The notes beneath the pieces were generated by a model. The model did not search any database. It had not been told where the DNA came from and worked only from the letters and a program-made list of their open reading frames with translations. 64,000 bases of DNA from assembly GCA_036320915.1 (NCBI GenBank), contig JAXBDG010000002.1, positions 1,302,001 to 1,366,000 of the forward strand, written 5' to 3'. The position numbers and the translations under genes were made by a program. The stretch is from Linnemannia elongata (lineage: Eukaryota > Mortierellomycota > Mortierellomycetes > Mortierellales > Mortierellaceae). The stretch's first letter is position 1; every line of letters begins with the position of its first letter. Below are positions 50,605-62,860 of the stretch, piece by piece.

Positions 50605-52222
50605 TTACTCGTCGCGTCCCTGACGACGAGACCAGGCCTTAGGAGGCCAGCTCCTACCGCCTCCGTTCTCCTGCTCCCGCTGCTGCTTCTCAAACTCGGC
50701 AGCCTTCTCTGTGGAGATGGCCTCTGCAACAACTGCAGCAATCACGTCCCGCTCCCGATCACCCTCATACTCCTCGTTCTTCCCATTGTTCCACTGGAAG
50801 AGGCGCGGTCGTCCTTCTCCACGTCCATGGCGGTGGTGATCATGTCCGTTTCCTTGGCGAGTAACAGTCTCTTCAATAGACCCGTCGGGATGCTGGATCT
50901 TGACCACCGTCTCTGTCTCGCCATTGAGAGTATTCACGGTTCGGTGCTCGACTGTTCCATCTGGACGAGTTACAGTTGTCTGGCTGAAAGACTAAGATAG
51001 GAAAAAAGAAAAAAAAAAGGTTTTTGTAGTTAACATCTATAATTCTGCTCTCACGTCCTGCATGTCTGTCATTCCTTTCGTTTATCTTTTGGTTTCGTCG
51101 CGTGAAAAAAAAAAAAGACAAAATCTCGGAGACAGAGTCTCTAATAAATCTTGCTTTCCATACCCATAAGCACATACAACCTTCCAAGCACACAATAAAG
51201 CACATATAAAAAAAAAAAAGAAAAAAAGAAAAGACAATTACCTCGCTACGTCCCCAGCTGCGACCGCGAGGCCAGCGGTGAGAAAGTCGTTCCTCCTCCT
51301 GATCCTGCTCACTCTGACTCGTTCCCGAAAACAAATGATGCTGGTGATCCGTAGCTACTTCATCAGCAACAGAAGTCGACTCTGGCTGACCACCATGACC
51401 GCTGGAACGCTTACGCTGCCACCAGTGTCGAGCATCCTTCTCCCAACTGGTTCCAACCTGCTTCACTTTCTCCACCAACGCTGGCACTCTACCACTTCCT
51501 CCTGCCTTCTGTCCTTCCTCAGACACAGCAGCGTTGGTAACAGCAACAGAGTCGTCCTTCAATTCCTGAATACTAGCTCCTCCTTGACTCTCCCCAGCAT
51601 CAGATCCAAGTCGTCGAAAGAACGAATCCTCATGCGTCGTAAACAACAACCAATCCAACAACCCGGGCGCAACAGCAGCAGTGATTACTGTCTTGCCCTC
51701 ATCCACCGTCCCAACCTTCCCTTGCGTAATTGTAAAATCCTCTCCATCCCTTCCCTCCACTCCTCCCTTATCGCCTATCTGCCCACCACCCGTTGTCAAA
51801 ACCTTCCTCGCCTTCTGCTCCCGGATCTCCTCCTCTGTCAACGGCGGCAACTCCTCAATCGTAATCCGATATCTCTTCTTGGGTCCATCCGTCCTCAAAC
51901 TCCAAGGAAACGCATGGTGTCCTACATGTTTCTCCACCATCTTCTCAAGAGGATGTTCTTCAAGATAAGTCCTGGAGGATTTCTCGAGGGCAGACATTTC
52001 TCGAGAGAGAGTTTCGAATCCGCCAAAGACAGAAGATTGCATGGTGTTGAGGAGGGTGTTGACGGTGGAGTGGAGGGCTTGAGTTGCTTGGTCAATCTCG
52101 TGCTCAAGCGCGTTTGGGTCCATCGTCAGAGTGAAGATGGGTCGACTGTTGTTGGAAGTTCCATTAGTGGTGGTAGTAGTAGAGTCCTGTTCGTTGCCGT
52201 TGTTATTGTTGGTGTTGCTCAT
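50605..52222 (-). CDS. Mpm1-like (mitochondrial peculiar membrane protein) candidate
   Basis: Two minus-strand exons, 52222-51242 and 50991-50605, joined in phase 0, give 455 aa. Exon 1 begins with an Asn/Thr-rich stretch, then a helical segment ('LEHEIDQATQALHSTVNTLL'), 'HHAFPWSLRTDGPKKRYRI', an acidic linker and 'VAPGLLDWLLFTTHEDSFFR'. Exon 2 has two copies of an RPDG-type motif: 'SQTTVTRPDGTVEHRTVN' and 'VVKIQHPDGSIEETVTRQ', which is why I suggest Mpm1/HAX1-like. An Arg/Glu-rich C-terminus follows. Mpm1 is a mitochondrial protein of unclear function. I see no strong membrane segment or presequence, so the assignment is tentative. A Ser-rich DnaJ-client-type protein is an alternative. Confidence 0.55.
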
Positions 52223-52485
52223 GTTGTAAGCGTGTGTGTTGAATGTGCTTGTGGTGGGAAATGAATGAGAAAGAAAAGAAATGAAAAGAAACAACCGTTC
52301 GAATAAAGTAGAAGCGCCGAGAAAAACGAAAAAAAAAAAAAAAAATGTCGTCGTTGATGTTCGACACAGGTCCAAAAAGGAAATTTCACACTCTTTTTCT
52401 TCTTGGGCTTGGGCCTTGGCAACCAGAGCGGCATCCACTCAATCTTTATTTGGTGAAAACATCCCAATTGAACGGGTTTCATATT

Positions 52486-54543
52486 TCACCAGGAATGGCT
52501 AGAAGGCGGAGCAGAGGGCGCCAGCAGCGATTGCTGCTGCTGCTGCTGTTGCCGTAAGGGCGGCTCAGGAATATATACCGGAACATGTGCAGGGTTGTAC
52601 GCAGGTGTCGGTGGATCATCAAACGGATTCGTGCTCGTCACCGCTGGTATCGTCGAATTCGTAACAGGGGTTGCCGAGGAACCTAGAACAGGGTACCCTA
52701 CATGTCCATGCTGCTGCTGCTGCTGTGGTACAGCTCCCGGATGGTGATGATGATACATTGACGATGGTCGATACTGCTCAGGAGGCTGCGGATAAGGCTG
52801 CGGATAAGGCTGATGCTGCTGCTGCTGCTGCTGCATCATGGGCTGAGGCAAAGGAGGAGGTGCAACAAGCTCGTGGTTCCAAGAACTGTACGGCGGCTGC
52901 TGAATAGTCGACAGTTCCTTCTTGGTATCCCTCCACAGCTTCTTCAACGACGTCACCGGGTTCTGAGTACTGAACGATCGGCGGATATACACATCGTTGG
53001 TCCCGTGATTGTCGCTTGTCGATGGCGACGAAAGGTACTGGTGTGTCGACGGAGGGTTCACCATCGACGTCGCTCGACCCAGTCCTCCTCCCGAGGATGG
53101 AGATTCGACCAAAGCTGGTGGACTTACAATATGTGCTGACGGTACAAACTCTTCGCTTCTGCGGGACCGGTTGTACTGTCGATGATTGAGATATACATCG
53201 CTAGTTCCATGGTTGGAGTCATGCACCGCCGACTCTGTCGATCCTTGACTCCCTACAGACGTTGACGATCCATTGTTGGGAGTAACGCCAGCGCTACTCT
53301 CATTTGCATGGGAGATCAATTTCCTGCGTTCGTTCAGATCGGCCTCTGTCGCCTGATTGGCCTGTTTGTCGCCACTGAATCCACCGACATGTATCCGTTT
53401 ACAGACCGCAGTGTCTGAATCGAGTGTCGCTCCACACTTTCGGCACTTGTACAACGTGACCAGATCTGGTAACGCAGCTGGCGAAGGCATGTAAGGTACT
53501 GGAACGGCCGGAGATGTTGCTACTCCTGTCTGAGGTACTCCTGATGCTGGTGTGGGTGATAAGACTGCAAAGGCCGACATGGGTGGCAAGACGGGCGAGG
53601 CGTAAGCATGCGATGCTCTTGGTAGTTCAGGCTGCTCCCACCGGCCATTGATATCGCCCAGGTCGATCAGTCTTTCCTCTGGCGCTGTTGGTTGTACAGC
53701 GGGCGTCGTAACTGCGACATTGGGCGTACTGGAGACAAGCACGGGCTGTTGTTGTTGCTGATGTGGCGGTGGGGCGACGATATGTGCAGCTGAGGGCGAA
53801 AAGTGTGGCGATGCTGTTGTCGATGTCGAAACTGTCGCTGTGGATGCTGCAGGTGATCCCGTTGCTGCTGTTGGAGGAGGTGGTGGTCCTGAAGGGGGTG
53901 CAAACTGTAACGGTGATGCAGGGTAATACTGATACTGTGGGAAATGGGACGACGGTGGCATCCCTGTCGCTGACGGATATGGCACCGGGTAAGCTGATCC
54001 ACTCCCTCCATGTGCTTGTTCATGTGTGTGTGCTGCTGGTACGCCTGGTCCTGAAGAAGTCGCAGCTGGCCCATAGGGCGATGAATGACCACCACCACTC
54101 ATCATCGGATACGCCTGTGGTGCAGGATAGACCGTTGCTTGAGAAACGCCAGGATATATCGGATACGAACTCACGCCTACCGCCGTACCTCCAACAGCCG
54201 TAGAGATCACCGGATACTGTGGATACTGCAATGGTGGGGGTGCCACAGTCGTCGTCGTCGATCCTGGCGTATGTCCAGTAACAGGCGCGGAGGACGACAT
54301 GGCGGGATAATAATGAATTGGTGGCGGCGGTGTACTCGGTAAACCCACAGATAACTGCTGCTGCAATTGCTGTTGCTGTTGTTGCTGTTGGACAATGTAG
54401 GAGGTGTCGAGAGTTGGGTAGGATTGTTGGTACTGCTGTGGGTCGGTCACCGTCGATTCTGACGCGGGCGCCGTGGCTGCATAGGGCGGTGGGGCGTCTT
54501 CTTCCAAGTCTGCTGGTCTGAATGTCCTTTCTGGTCGCGCCAT
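52486..54543 (-). CDS. Gln/Pro-rich protein with PY motif and one zinc-ribbon-like segment
   Basis: Single exon, 685 aa, family not recognised. The N-terminus has 'EDAPPPYAATAP', a PPxY motif of the kind bound by WW domains of Nedd4/Rsp5 ligases. Most of the chain is Pro/Gln/Ser/Tyr/His-rich with poly-Gln runs. The only compact part, near residue 360-395, reads 'LYKCRKCGATLDSDTAVCKR' followed by 'IHVGGFSGD'; the three cysteines suggest a half zinc ribbon. Two similar stretches, 'GTSDVYLNHRQYNRSRRSEE' and 'GTNDVYIRRSFSTQNPV', are an internal repeat. It may be an Rsp5 adaptor or prion-like regulator (inference). CAG/CTG repeats encode the Gln tracts and are likely length-variable. Confidence 0.7.
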   Translation of the reverse strand: MARPERTFRPADLEEDAPPPYAATAPASESTVTDPQQYQQSYPTLDTSYIVQQQQQQQQLQQQLSVGLPSTPPPPIHYYPAMSSSAPVTGHTPGSTTTTVAPPPLQYPQYPVISTAVGGTAVGVSSYPIYPGVSQATVYPAPQAYPMMSGGGHSSPYGPAATSSGPGVPAAHTHEQAHGGSGSAYPVPYPSATGMPPSSHFPQYQYYPASPLQFAPPSGPPPPPTAATGSPAASTATVSTSTTASPHFSPSAAHIVAPPPHQQQQQPVLVSSTPNVAVTTPAVQPTAPEERLIDLGDINGRWEQPELPRASHAYASPVLPPMSAFAVLSPTPASGVPQTGVATSPAVPVPYMPSPAALPDLVTLYKCRKCGATLDSDTAVCKRIHVGGFSGDKQANQATEADLNERRKLISHANESSAGVTPNNGSSTSVGSQGSTESAVHDSNHGTSDVYLNHRQYNRSRRSEEFVPSAHIVSPPALVESPSSGGGLGRATSMVNPPSTHQYLSSPSTSDNHGTNDVYIRRSFSTQNPVTSLKKLWRDTKKELSTIQQPPYSSWNHELVAPPPLPQPMMQQQQQQHQPYPQPYPQPPEQYRPSSMYHHHHPGAVPQQQQQHGHVGYPVLGSSATPVTNSTIPAVTSTNPFDDPPTPAYNPAHVPVYIPEPPLRQQQQQQQSLLAPSAPPSSHSW

Positions 54544-55456
54544 TGCTGTAATGTTTGTTGACTTTAGGAGAGTTGGCGGGCAGGAAAGTCTTGAATCAAG
54601 AAGTAGAAGGGAAAAAAAGAGAGAGAGAGAGAGGGTGAAATGGAAGAAAGAGTGAATGCGGAACGGTAGAGAGGAATTGGGAATGGTATGAAAAGAGTGA
54701 ATGGAAAAAGTCTATTTATGTGGTCTGAGTGTGAGTGAACTCTTCCAGGACTTCTTTTGAAGACAAAGGAAACGGTCGACTTTTGAAAAGGACAGCTCTT
54801 TACCCCTAAAAAAAAATCAAGGTTAAAACAAAAAATGGTAGAGGCAGAAACAGCCCTCAACCCACCTTATCAATTGGGCTTTTGGGTCAAGCGTAAAGCC
54901 TCAACGCCGCAAATCGACGTGTGGAGGTCCGTCGTTCATATCTTTACCCCTTTGCAGATATCATTGCGAAAAGGCAACCGACGCTTACAAAAGTCGACTT
55001 CTTCATCTGGACATTAAGGCGATATATGGGGGGTGTCATGCTATTTTTTTATTTGTATGTTTTTGAATGTTTGAGGTTTCTGCAAAGGAACGAAGAAAGG
55101 AAAATGAAAGGCAAGAAGGAACACATGTCGGTACAAGCAAGCAAAAGGAGGAAGAAGAAAGCAGAATAGAAGGTTGAAAACTGTACGCATGGTATTTGGA
55201 GGAATATGAAGATAAAAGGTAAAAAAAGTTGCCAGGAGGTTGCAAGAGAAAAGGACAGCGCGAAGTAAAGGAACTGGTCCTTTAAAGGGGAAAGAAGGAG
55301 TAATTAATGAAGTGCTGAGAAACCATTCATTTGATTTCAAAGGAAGGAGCGAAGGATAAAGGTCAAGGTGGCAAGAGGGAAGAGGAGAAAAAATACAAGG
55401 AATAATAGAAAAAAAAGAAATATGAAAAAGAGAACAAAAAGCATCTCGTTTTTTTT

Positions 55457-58178
55457 CTATGCACAGGAGGCCATAAGGGTCTTGATGGTCTTGGGTGTGC
55501 TAGAGTCGTTTAGGTGCTTGGTGTTGTACCGAAGAGCAGAGATCAGGTTGGGAGTATCGCTCGAGTTGCCATGAGAGTGGATCGCCTTGACGGATGACTT
55601 GATGTTGATGGGCGACGATTTGTTGAATGCTCCCTGGGGGTCGATGTGGTCGTAGATAATAATGGCAATCACCATGACCCGCAAACAAAACGCTGTCGTC
55701 TCTGGCCGCTGAGGCTTCTTCTTCAGGTTGCTGACAGTGTTGTAACAGACACCAGCCAAGGTCGCCAAGCACTCTGAGACACTCCTGACCACACGATGCC
55801 GGTCAACAAACGCGGTCGTTACCTCTGTCACCGTCTTGAGCATGGGCGTTGGATAAGCGTAGAAGAACGAGACCTTGTTGGCGAGCTCATCCTCGTCCAT
55901 GGCTGACTTGATATCGCCGTCGTTCGACAGCTTTCCGCGAGAAAGGCACCTCCTGTAGTACGAGAAGTCGTTCTGGATCTGGGGCGTCTTCATCTTGAGG
56001 GAGTCAAACTCAAACACAAAGTCCAAGAGTTGGCAGAGGATCCTGGCAAGCGTTTGATGTTTCTCCAAGTTCTTGTTGACGTCTCCAATGCAAAGGGTTT
56101 GAAGGATCTGAGGCAGGCAGTTTTCTTTTCACATCAAAAGGTTGACGAACATAATGTTAGTGACTACTCCTCTGCTCTTTAGTGACGAAACATTTCAAGT
56201 TGGTGGCGAAACAAATAAGCATTGATTGATCTCTGATCAGTATACACATATATCCAGCCAGTCCTTACCAATAGAGGTCGAGTACTTGTAGAACATCTTG
56301 AGCTTGGCAACTGCAGCACTGACGTGCTTCCAGGCTTCTGCCTCCGTCTCAGGCGAAGGTGATCCAATAGCCTATCAGACAAGAGAAAAAAGCATAGAAC
56401 GGTTTAGAATGGAAGATGGGAATGGACGGCATAGAATAAAAGGGATGGATGCTTGATCAAAGCATGTGTGTGAGTGCATGAATGTAGTGTGGGTGCAAAA
56501 GTGTGGAGTATGTGGTCTAGGCATAACCTCCTCTTGCTGTTTCTAAATGCTGCTTGTTTGCTCTTCTCTTCTTCTTCCTCTTCTTCCTCCTCCTTCTGTT
56601 GCCAGTTGCTCCAGTTTCTGCTCGTTGACGTTGTTGTGCAGGCTCAGTGGGCCAGAAAGCAGGCGCAGTATGAGCTCTCCTCCCTCTTGCATGGTATAAT
56701 GTCTCTCCAAATGAAAAAAAATGATATGACAGCGAGGCAGAGGACAATAGCGCAATGAATTCGTTGTGGAAGAGTAAAAGATGCATAAAATAAATGCAAA
56801 CACGCACGTGTTGAGACCTCCCTTCTTTAACCCCCTTCTCCTTCCCCAAGTGATAGGTTGTTGTTAATGTTGTAGTTAATGTTTTTGTTGTGATGTTGTT
56901 GTTGGCGATATGATATTGATGTTGATGCTGATAGACCAAGGCGCAATTCCACCCATGACCCTCCACTGAGAGCAGCTATACTGAATGCAGCTGAGGGAGA
57001 ATAGCGTGGCCATGGGTTGATTTAACCAGCACAAAGCAAAGCTAAAGGGTTCTTATCAGTCCATTCCAGAGGCACTAGACACTTCCTGGTATTCATTATG
57101 CCGCCTTTAGACGAGCTGTCAATCCGTCCGTCTGTCGGCGAGATGCATGAAATTTGTCTTGCTCGTTGCCCCTGAAGGACGCCAAGTTCACAACAGAGGA
57201 AATGTCGTTGTGATTCTGCTTTCCCGTTCTAGCCGTCTGAACCACTCACAGTCATTCCTTTCTTCCCCCCCCCCCCCCTTCTTTCTCCGTTCCAATGCCC
57301 TTCATCCCAGTTGTGTCTTTTTTCTCTCGTTTTTGCACCCTGTTCAGACCACCCCGCATCTGCCCACAATTCCCCTTTGTTAATGCACTGCACACTGGAC
57401 ACAGCCCTCTGTCCTTTTGCTCCAAAACGAATTATCCTGCAAATGCCTCCTCATCAAATCGCTGCCCTTCCTTCTCTGCCTACACAACGGCCCTGATGGA
57501 CGAGTTATGCAAGTAATAACGACAAGACAAGGGGGAGTGTATAGCGAAGGGCGAATAGGGATGGATTCCACCTACCCATCCTCTCTTGCATCCCTCATCC
57601 CTTTCGACTACCCCCCTTTTTTCGAATTAAACTGATCCATTGTAGAGTTGAAGCTGTTCCTCTGCACCTGCCATCCGTTGTTCATCTCTACTGCCATCGT
57701 TTGGTATACTAGCCAATTTTTTTTTTGACATCTCTCCTTGACGTTCTCTCCGTGAGTTCTTTCAGAAACAATTCGAAGGAGGGGTAGAATCCCGTTCAAT
57801 GTCGACGAAAGCTGGTCAACCGCGATAGCATTTGTTGTATTTTCAGTTAATTACCTGGCGAATGTGATCTCCACAACCCTGATAAGTGCGGAGGAGCTCC
57901 AACAGATCTGCAGTTGGTTCAAGCATATGCAGCACGTTGGAGTAGGATGCAGCATCCTCGTCTGACATCGAGGATCCTAGGGCTGTGAAAAAAAAATGTA
58001 GGTGATTGTGTGAGTTTTCACTTGGCAGTCGGGAGATTTTGACGAAGCCGAGCAAAAAAAAACAATACGCAAATGAAAGATAATGGTAATTACCCTCAAA
58101 GTCGAGTTGGACATCGGGCAAGTTGAGGTCGTTATCCTTGCTGATGAGGACGCTGAATTGTGAGAGAAAGTTGCCCAT
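55457..58178 (-). CDS. CYRI/FAM49 homologue (Rac1-binding regulator)
   Basis: Four minus-strand exons fit: 58178-58094, 57982-57855, 56371-56269 and 56124-55457, giving 327 aa (human CYRI-A/B are 323-324). Seen: the N-myristoylation start 'MGNFLSQFSV', 'LQLLRTY'-type text as 'LLELLRTYQGCGDHIRQAIG', 'KLKMFYKYS', 'PQIQNDFSYYRRCLSRGKL', 'ANKVSFFYAYPTPMLKTVTE', 'TTAFCLRVMVIAIIIYDHID', 'PQGAFNKSS' and 'LISALRYNTKHLNDSSTP'. Arg163-Arg164 correspond to the adjacent arginines needed for Rac1 binding in CYRI-B. The animal proteins bind active Rac1 and restrain the Scar/WAVE complex. In this fungus the partner is presumably a Rac-type GTPase. Exon 4's acceptor is purine-rich but has a CTAAC branch site. 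Confidence 0.9.
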
Positions 58179-61100
58179 CCTGTGTTGATTCTGTAGCCTG
58201 GCTTATACGTGTGTTGATCGAGCGGTAAAAGGCGTGATGTTCCTGAGGAAACGGGGAGTTGCGAGTCGAGATAGAGATAGTGAGGCGTTGAAATAGTGAT
58301 TAAAAAGAGGAGTGATGAAGGAGCAGGAGAGCAGGTCGAGTAGAGGAGAGTAAAGGGTTATAGAGGGTATAGAGGTGCCTGAAAGGAAACTAGACGTCGC
58401 AAGAAGAAGAAGAATACGTGTTAGGACACTGGAGTATTGCTTCTCATAAATGGAAGAAGGTGGCTGTTGCGGCCAGGGGTGTCGATGTATGATGAAAAAA
58501 GAATGAAAACAGACAAGAGAGTGAAAGACTAAGGAGGACTCACAAGTCAAGAAAGAAAAGGTGCAACAGTAAACAAGGAAGAGGGAAGAAAGTGAATGAG
58601 TGTACAGGGTAGAGAACGTAGGGGCTTTTCTTTATATCCCCAGGGGGATGTCTCGGCCACTGGGAAAGGGAGAGAAACACGGGAAATTGTCGTCAGAATG
58701 AGAGAGAAAGAAAAGGTGTTGTATTGGTACGGATAATGGATATCAAGCCATGTCGAATATTATGGTCAGGAGGGAGAAAGAAGGTCGTTGCAAGGAGAGG
58801 TAATATACAGCCAGCCGAGAGGTTGGAAAGGAGAAGAATGATCGAGAAAGAGGTCCGGGGGTATAGGGCTGTGTCGAAGGAAAAAAAAGCGTCCGCAGGG
58901 AAAGGAGGAAGGGAAGGAAGGAAGTAGGAAGAGAAGGAAGGAAGGAAGGAAGAGAAGGGAAGGGAAGGGAAGCGCGAGGGCGTAGGTGGGGAAAGGAGGG
59001 AGAGAGAGTGTGTGTGTGGAGAAAGAATAAAGCAAAAAAGGACAGCAAGGGACAAGCAAAAGAGAAAGGCGGACAGGAAGGAAAGGCACCCCGGATATTC
59101 ATCAATAGATCAACTCAAGTGCAATTGAAGGAGGGCAAAGGCACGGTTTTGAACGAACGGCGCAAGGAAAGGAGGACAAGAAAAGGAACAAAAAAAAAGG
59201 GACAGGTCGACAAAGATGGACAAGGAAAAGACTGGTTTGCTGGATCAGTTTGCTCAGTGTTGTTGCTGTTGCTGTTGCTGTTGCTGATGCTGATGCTGTT
59301 CCTTGTTTGAGGATTCACATTGCATTATGTTTTTGTGTTTTTGCTCACTTGTTTTTTTTTTTTTTTTTGGGTGCATGTTGTTTGCTTGACAAAGTCATTC
59401 AGTCTCCTTGTTTGCTCCAAACTCGGGCTTGGCCAAGTGTGTTTGTTTAGTGCAGTTGCACTTTTGTGTTTGGCGTTTATCGTCCGTAGTTGGGTCGTCA
59501 AGAGACTGAGGTGCCAAGGGAGAATAGGATTTTTCAGGAACAATCTCCCCCTCATACAAAAAAAGAATTTGATGGTCAAAGGGAACCAGGAACCCAACTC
59601 GGACGGAACAAAACGAGTTATTAAAAACTGCCTCAAGGGAAAACATAACAAAATAGAGAGCGTATTGTGAGGTAGGAATGAATGGTATGATATGAAGTAA
59701 CAGAGAGAGGGAGAGAGGAAGTCTGTGTGTATGTGGATGTGTGAAAGACGGTGAGCCAAGGACAGGAGTTGACGCAGGAGCACACACACACACACAGGCT
59801 GGCAGATTGACAGGAGGTGCAAGGGAAATAAAAAAAGGGAAAAGTGAAAAAGGGACAATAAAGGGACACGGGTTTAGAAAACTCACATTAAGGAAAGGCA
59901 AAGTCGGATCCGAAGAAGGGCATGCAAACAAGATGAAAGGAAGGTAGGGATGGAATGAGGGATGGTGGATTAGGAAGGGAGAAAGGAGGGATGGTAAAGA
60001 CTGATGAAGTAAAGAGGTGAAGAGGAGAGCAGATGAGGAATAAGAAGAGGAGAGATGATGATGATGATGATGATGTTGATGATGATGACAAGTCAAAGGG
60101 AATGAAGGGAAGGGACGAAGGGTGAAGAAAAAAGGGAGAGGGAGAGAGGAGGAAGGAAAGGAAGAAGAAGAGAAGAAGAGAGAAGAGAGAAGAGGAAGAA
60201 AATAAAATACGAGAGCACTGACACTCAATCGACGATGGAATGAATGGTTTGATAGTTATGTCCAACTGATTAGGAACGGCATGGTCAATGATCGTCCATA
60301 CCCACCAAACCCATGCCCAAGGCCCATTTCATGTCGTCCATCCTCGCATTAATGCACTCAAAAAAGGGCCTGTTACTGTTCAAAAGGAGAATATTTTTTT
60401 CACGGCCCCATGGAATGTTACAATGGGGTCCACAGCGCAACAAAATGCATTCAGGTTCCTTTTACTTGATGCTTCCTTGGACAGGACTAGACAGCAATAC
60501 TTCGGACCATTTCCACACTTGTCAACAGCATCCACCCTCCCCCTGTCTGCCTTGTTCACAACTTCACCTTTTTCCTCATTTGCATTTATTGCCCAGCTTG
60601 CAATTTGTATTCTCCCTTCGGCCTTGCATTCTCTGTGCAACCAACATTTAAAAAACTTTCATCGACTCATAAACAACAAAAAAGAGAGCTCGCTCAAAAA
60701 TATAATGAGTTCGTGGGCTTGGAAACAGTGCAAAGGGAACACGGCGGAGACCTTATTCTTGTTGTCGGATGAGGAAGACCATCTAGACCTCATATGCTTG
60801 ACCTGTTCGTGAAGCCTTCATTCACCTTTCTATTTGTTTTTTTCAGTTGTCATTTTAATAGAACAAACAAACAAATAAGGGCTCGTTCATGACTTCTTCA
60901 AAGAAGTCAACAAGTATGGGACTTGAACAAACAAGAGAAGCAGCAGCAGCAGCAGTAGCAGTTGGCAAAGGCAAGGGGGAATGGTTGATGGAAGAGAAAA
61001 GGTAAGAAGTGATCATCCAAAGAAGCAAGAAACTGACACAGGGATGTTTCGCACTCATCAATCATGTATCATCAGACCGTCAGACTGCGGTAATATCATC

Positions 61101-61569
61101 CACGAGTCGGTAACCTCTTCAAGGACCAGGTGTGAGAGAAGTGGTCTGAGCGCCTTCCACCTGACACATCCCCATCCTATCCCCCACACTTCCAAGCCAT
61201 TTCCCGCTTCCCGTTATTATTACTTTTTTTTTTTTTTTTTTTTTTTAACCAGAGAGGGATCCATGAAAAAAAAAAAAACAAAAAAAGGCAAGCAAAACAA
61301 ACAAAACAAGCTCCTTTGTTCGTTCGCTTGCTTGCCTGCTCGAATTGCCATTATATTGCTATCATTGACCGATAGGACATCTAACAAGGGTAAGGATGGA
61401 AATAGCGCTCGCCTATTTGCAACATCCACTGTAACAACATGGTGTTGGCCTGGGTAACCGTCCCTCTCACCCCCTTCTCCTCGGACATACTGGCCATCCC
61501 CTTCTTATCTTTCATCGACGCGACATTGGAATCAAGCGACTACAAATGGAGCCATGGCGCGACGATGCG

Positions 61570-61604
<35 letters not shown>

Positions 61605-61811
61605 TGTATTGTATTTCTTGGACAAAACAAGATAGATCCACTTTCCTCTCTCTCCATTGCTTTCCCCTCTCAACCCCTCCCTCACTAATATACTCTCTTT
61701 TTAGTCGTGCATTATAGGAAACCTACTCTTTTTCTTTCTTCGTTCACATACACACATACATACACGAGTAAAGCAAAAGCATTCCAGATTCGCACAGGTA
61801 CCTTGGATGGC

Positions 61812-61843
<32 letters not shown>

Positions 61844-62860
61844 GCATGGTGCAATGTCAGTAATGCTAGTATGCTAGTAGCATGCGGAGGTGGTTTTTTT
61901 GACCTAAAGATGAGAACGGAGAAAAATTCCTCAGAGGGCAATCGGTGTAATTGAGGCGTCTGTTCAAAGCAGCAGCGGAAACAGTGAAAAAATAAAAATA
62001 AACAAAGCAAACGGTAAGCAGCATTGATTGACACAAACTACAACGGTAGAAGATTTGCATGATGGACGGAAAAGAAAAACCAACGTTCGGAAAACAAGGG
62101 CGACAGGACAATGAGGCGAGTGGTGGGGGGGAGGGCTGGATGGACGAGGGGTCATAGCGAGTTGGAAGGAAGGAGAAGCGTGACCTGACTGAGCGTTTGT
62201 TTATATTTGATTGGAGACCCTTCCACCATGCACCATGGACCATGGACCATGCCCAGCACTTGGTTAGGGACCAATGGTCGACTCTTCGCTCTCGTTCTTT
62301 TCTTTCTGTTGGGTGGGCAACCAATCAGATTAAGGTTAATTATGCAAAACAATGACAAAGGAAAGTACAAGGAAAATAAAATGCACACAGACTGACAGAC
62401 GGACGGTCGGACATGCTAACCATCCCATTGGACTCCCACACTCCCGTCCACCGTCTCCGTTTCCCTTTCCTCCTCCTCCATTTTGTTGTTGTTGTTGTTA
62501 TTTTGGTATCTTATCAATGCGAGCCAAGCCTTTGACTCCGCCCATTGGGACAAAGAACAACCCCTCGTTCTGACCCACAGAGAACAGAGAAGAAGGCCCT
62601 AAAAATTGACTAAACGAAGAAGAGAGTACGTAGCGTCGATCAACGAAAGATCGGGGCACTGGAAATTCGGGTCCTCAACCTTCTTTCTTACTATTTTCTT
62701 TTTCCTTCGTTCTTACTCGTCCCTTTTCCTCCGTCCCGTCCAACATTTGTATTCTTTCTCCCTCCTCTCAACAAACAAACCATACATTGATGCGCCCTGA
62801 AATAGCGTCAAAGTCTGAAAAAGTCAACTTTATTGCTACTTTTCACACTCCCATTCTCTA
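58179..62860. other. Gene-poor region with purine-rich simple sequence
   Basis: 4.7 kb without a supported gene. 58200-60260 is largely GA-rich on the plus strand (probably 5' flank/leader of the minus-strand CYRI gene at its left end), with an imperfect (GAT)n run near 60056-60090. Poly(T) or poly(A) tracts lie at 59348-59368, 61227-61246, 61572-61602 and 61816-61843. Short frames such as 60288-60812 carry no domain. Confidence 0.5.

Noticed and set aside
51278..52264. 328-aa plus-strand ORF opposite the Mpm1-like gene
   Set aside because: It is antisense to a supported exon with Ser/Leu/Arg-rich shadow composition and no domain.
59395..60228. 277-aa minus-strand ORF rich in Ser/Phe/Pro
   Set aside because: It arises from GA-rich simple sequence on the plus strand; no homology or signal that holds up.
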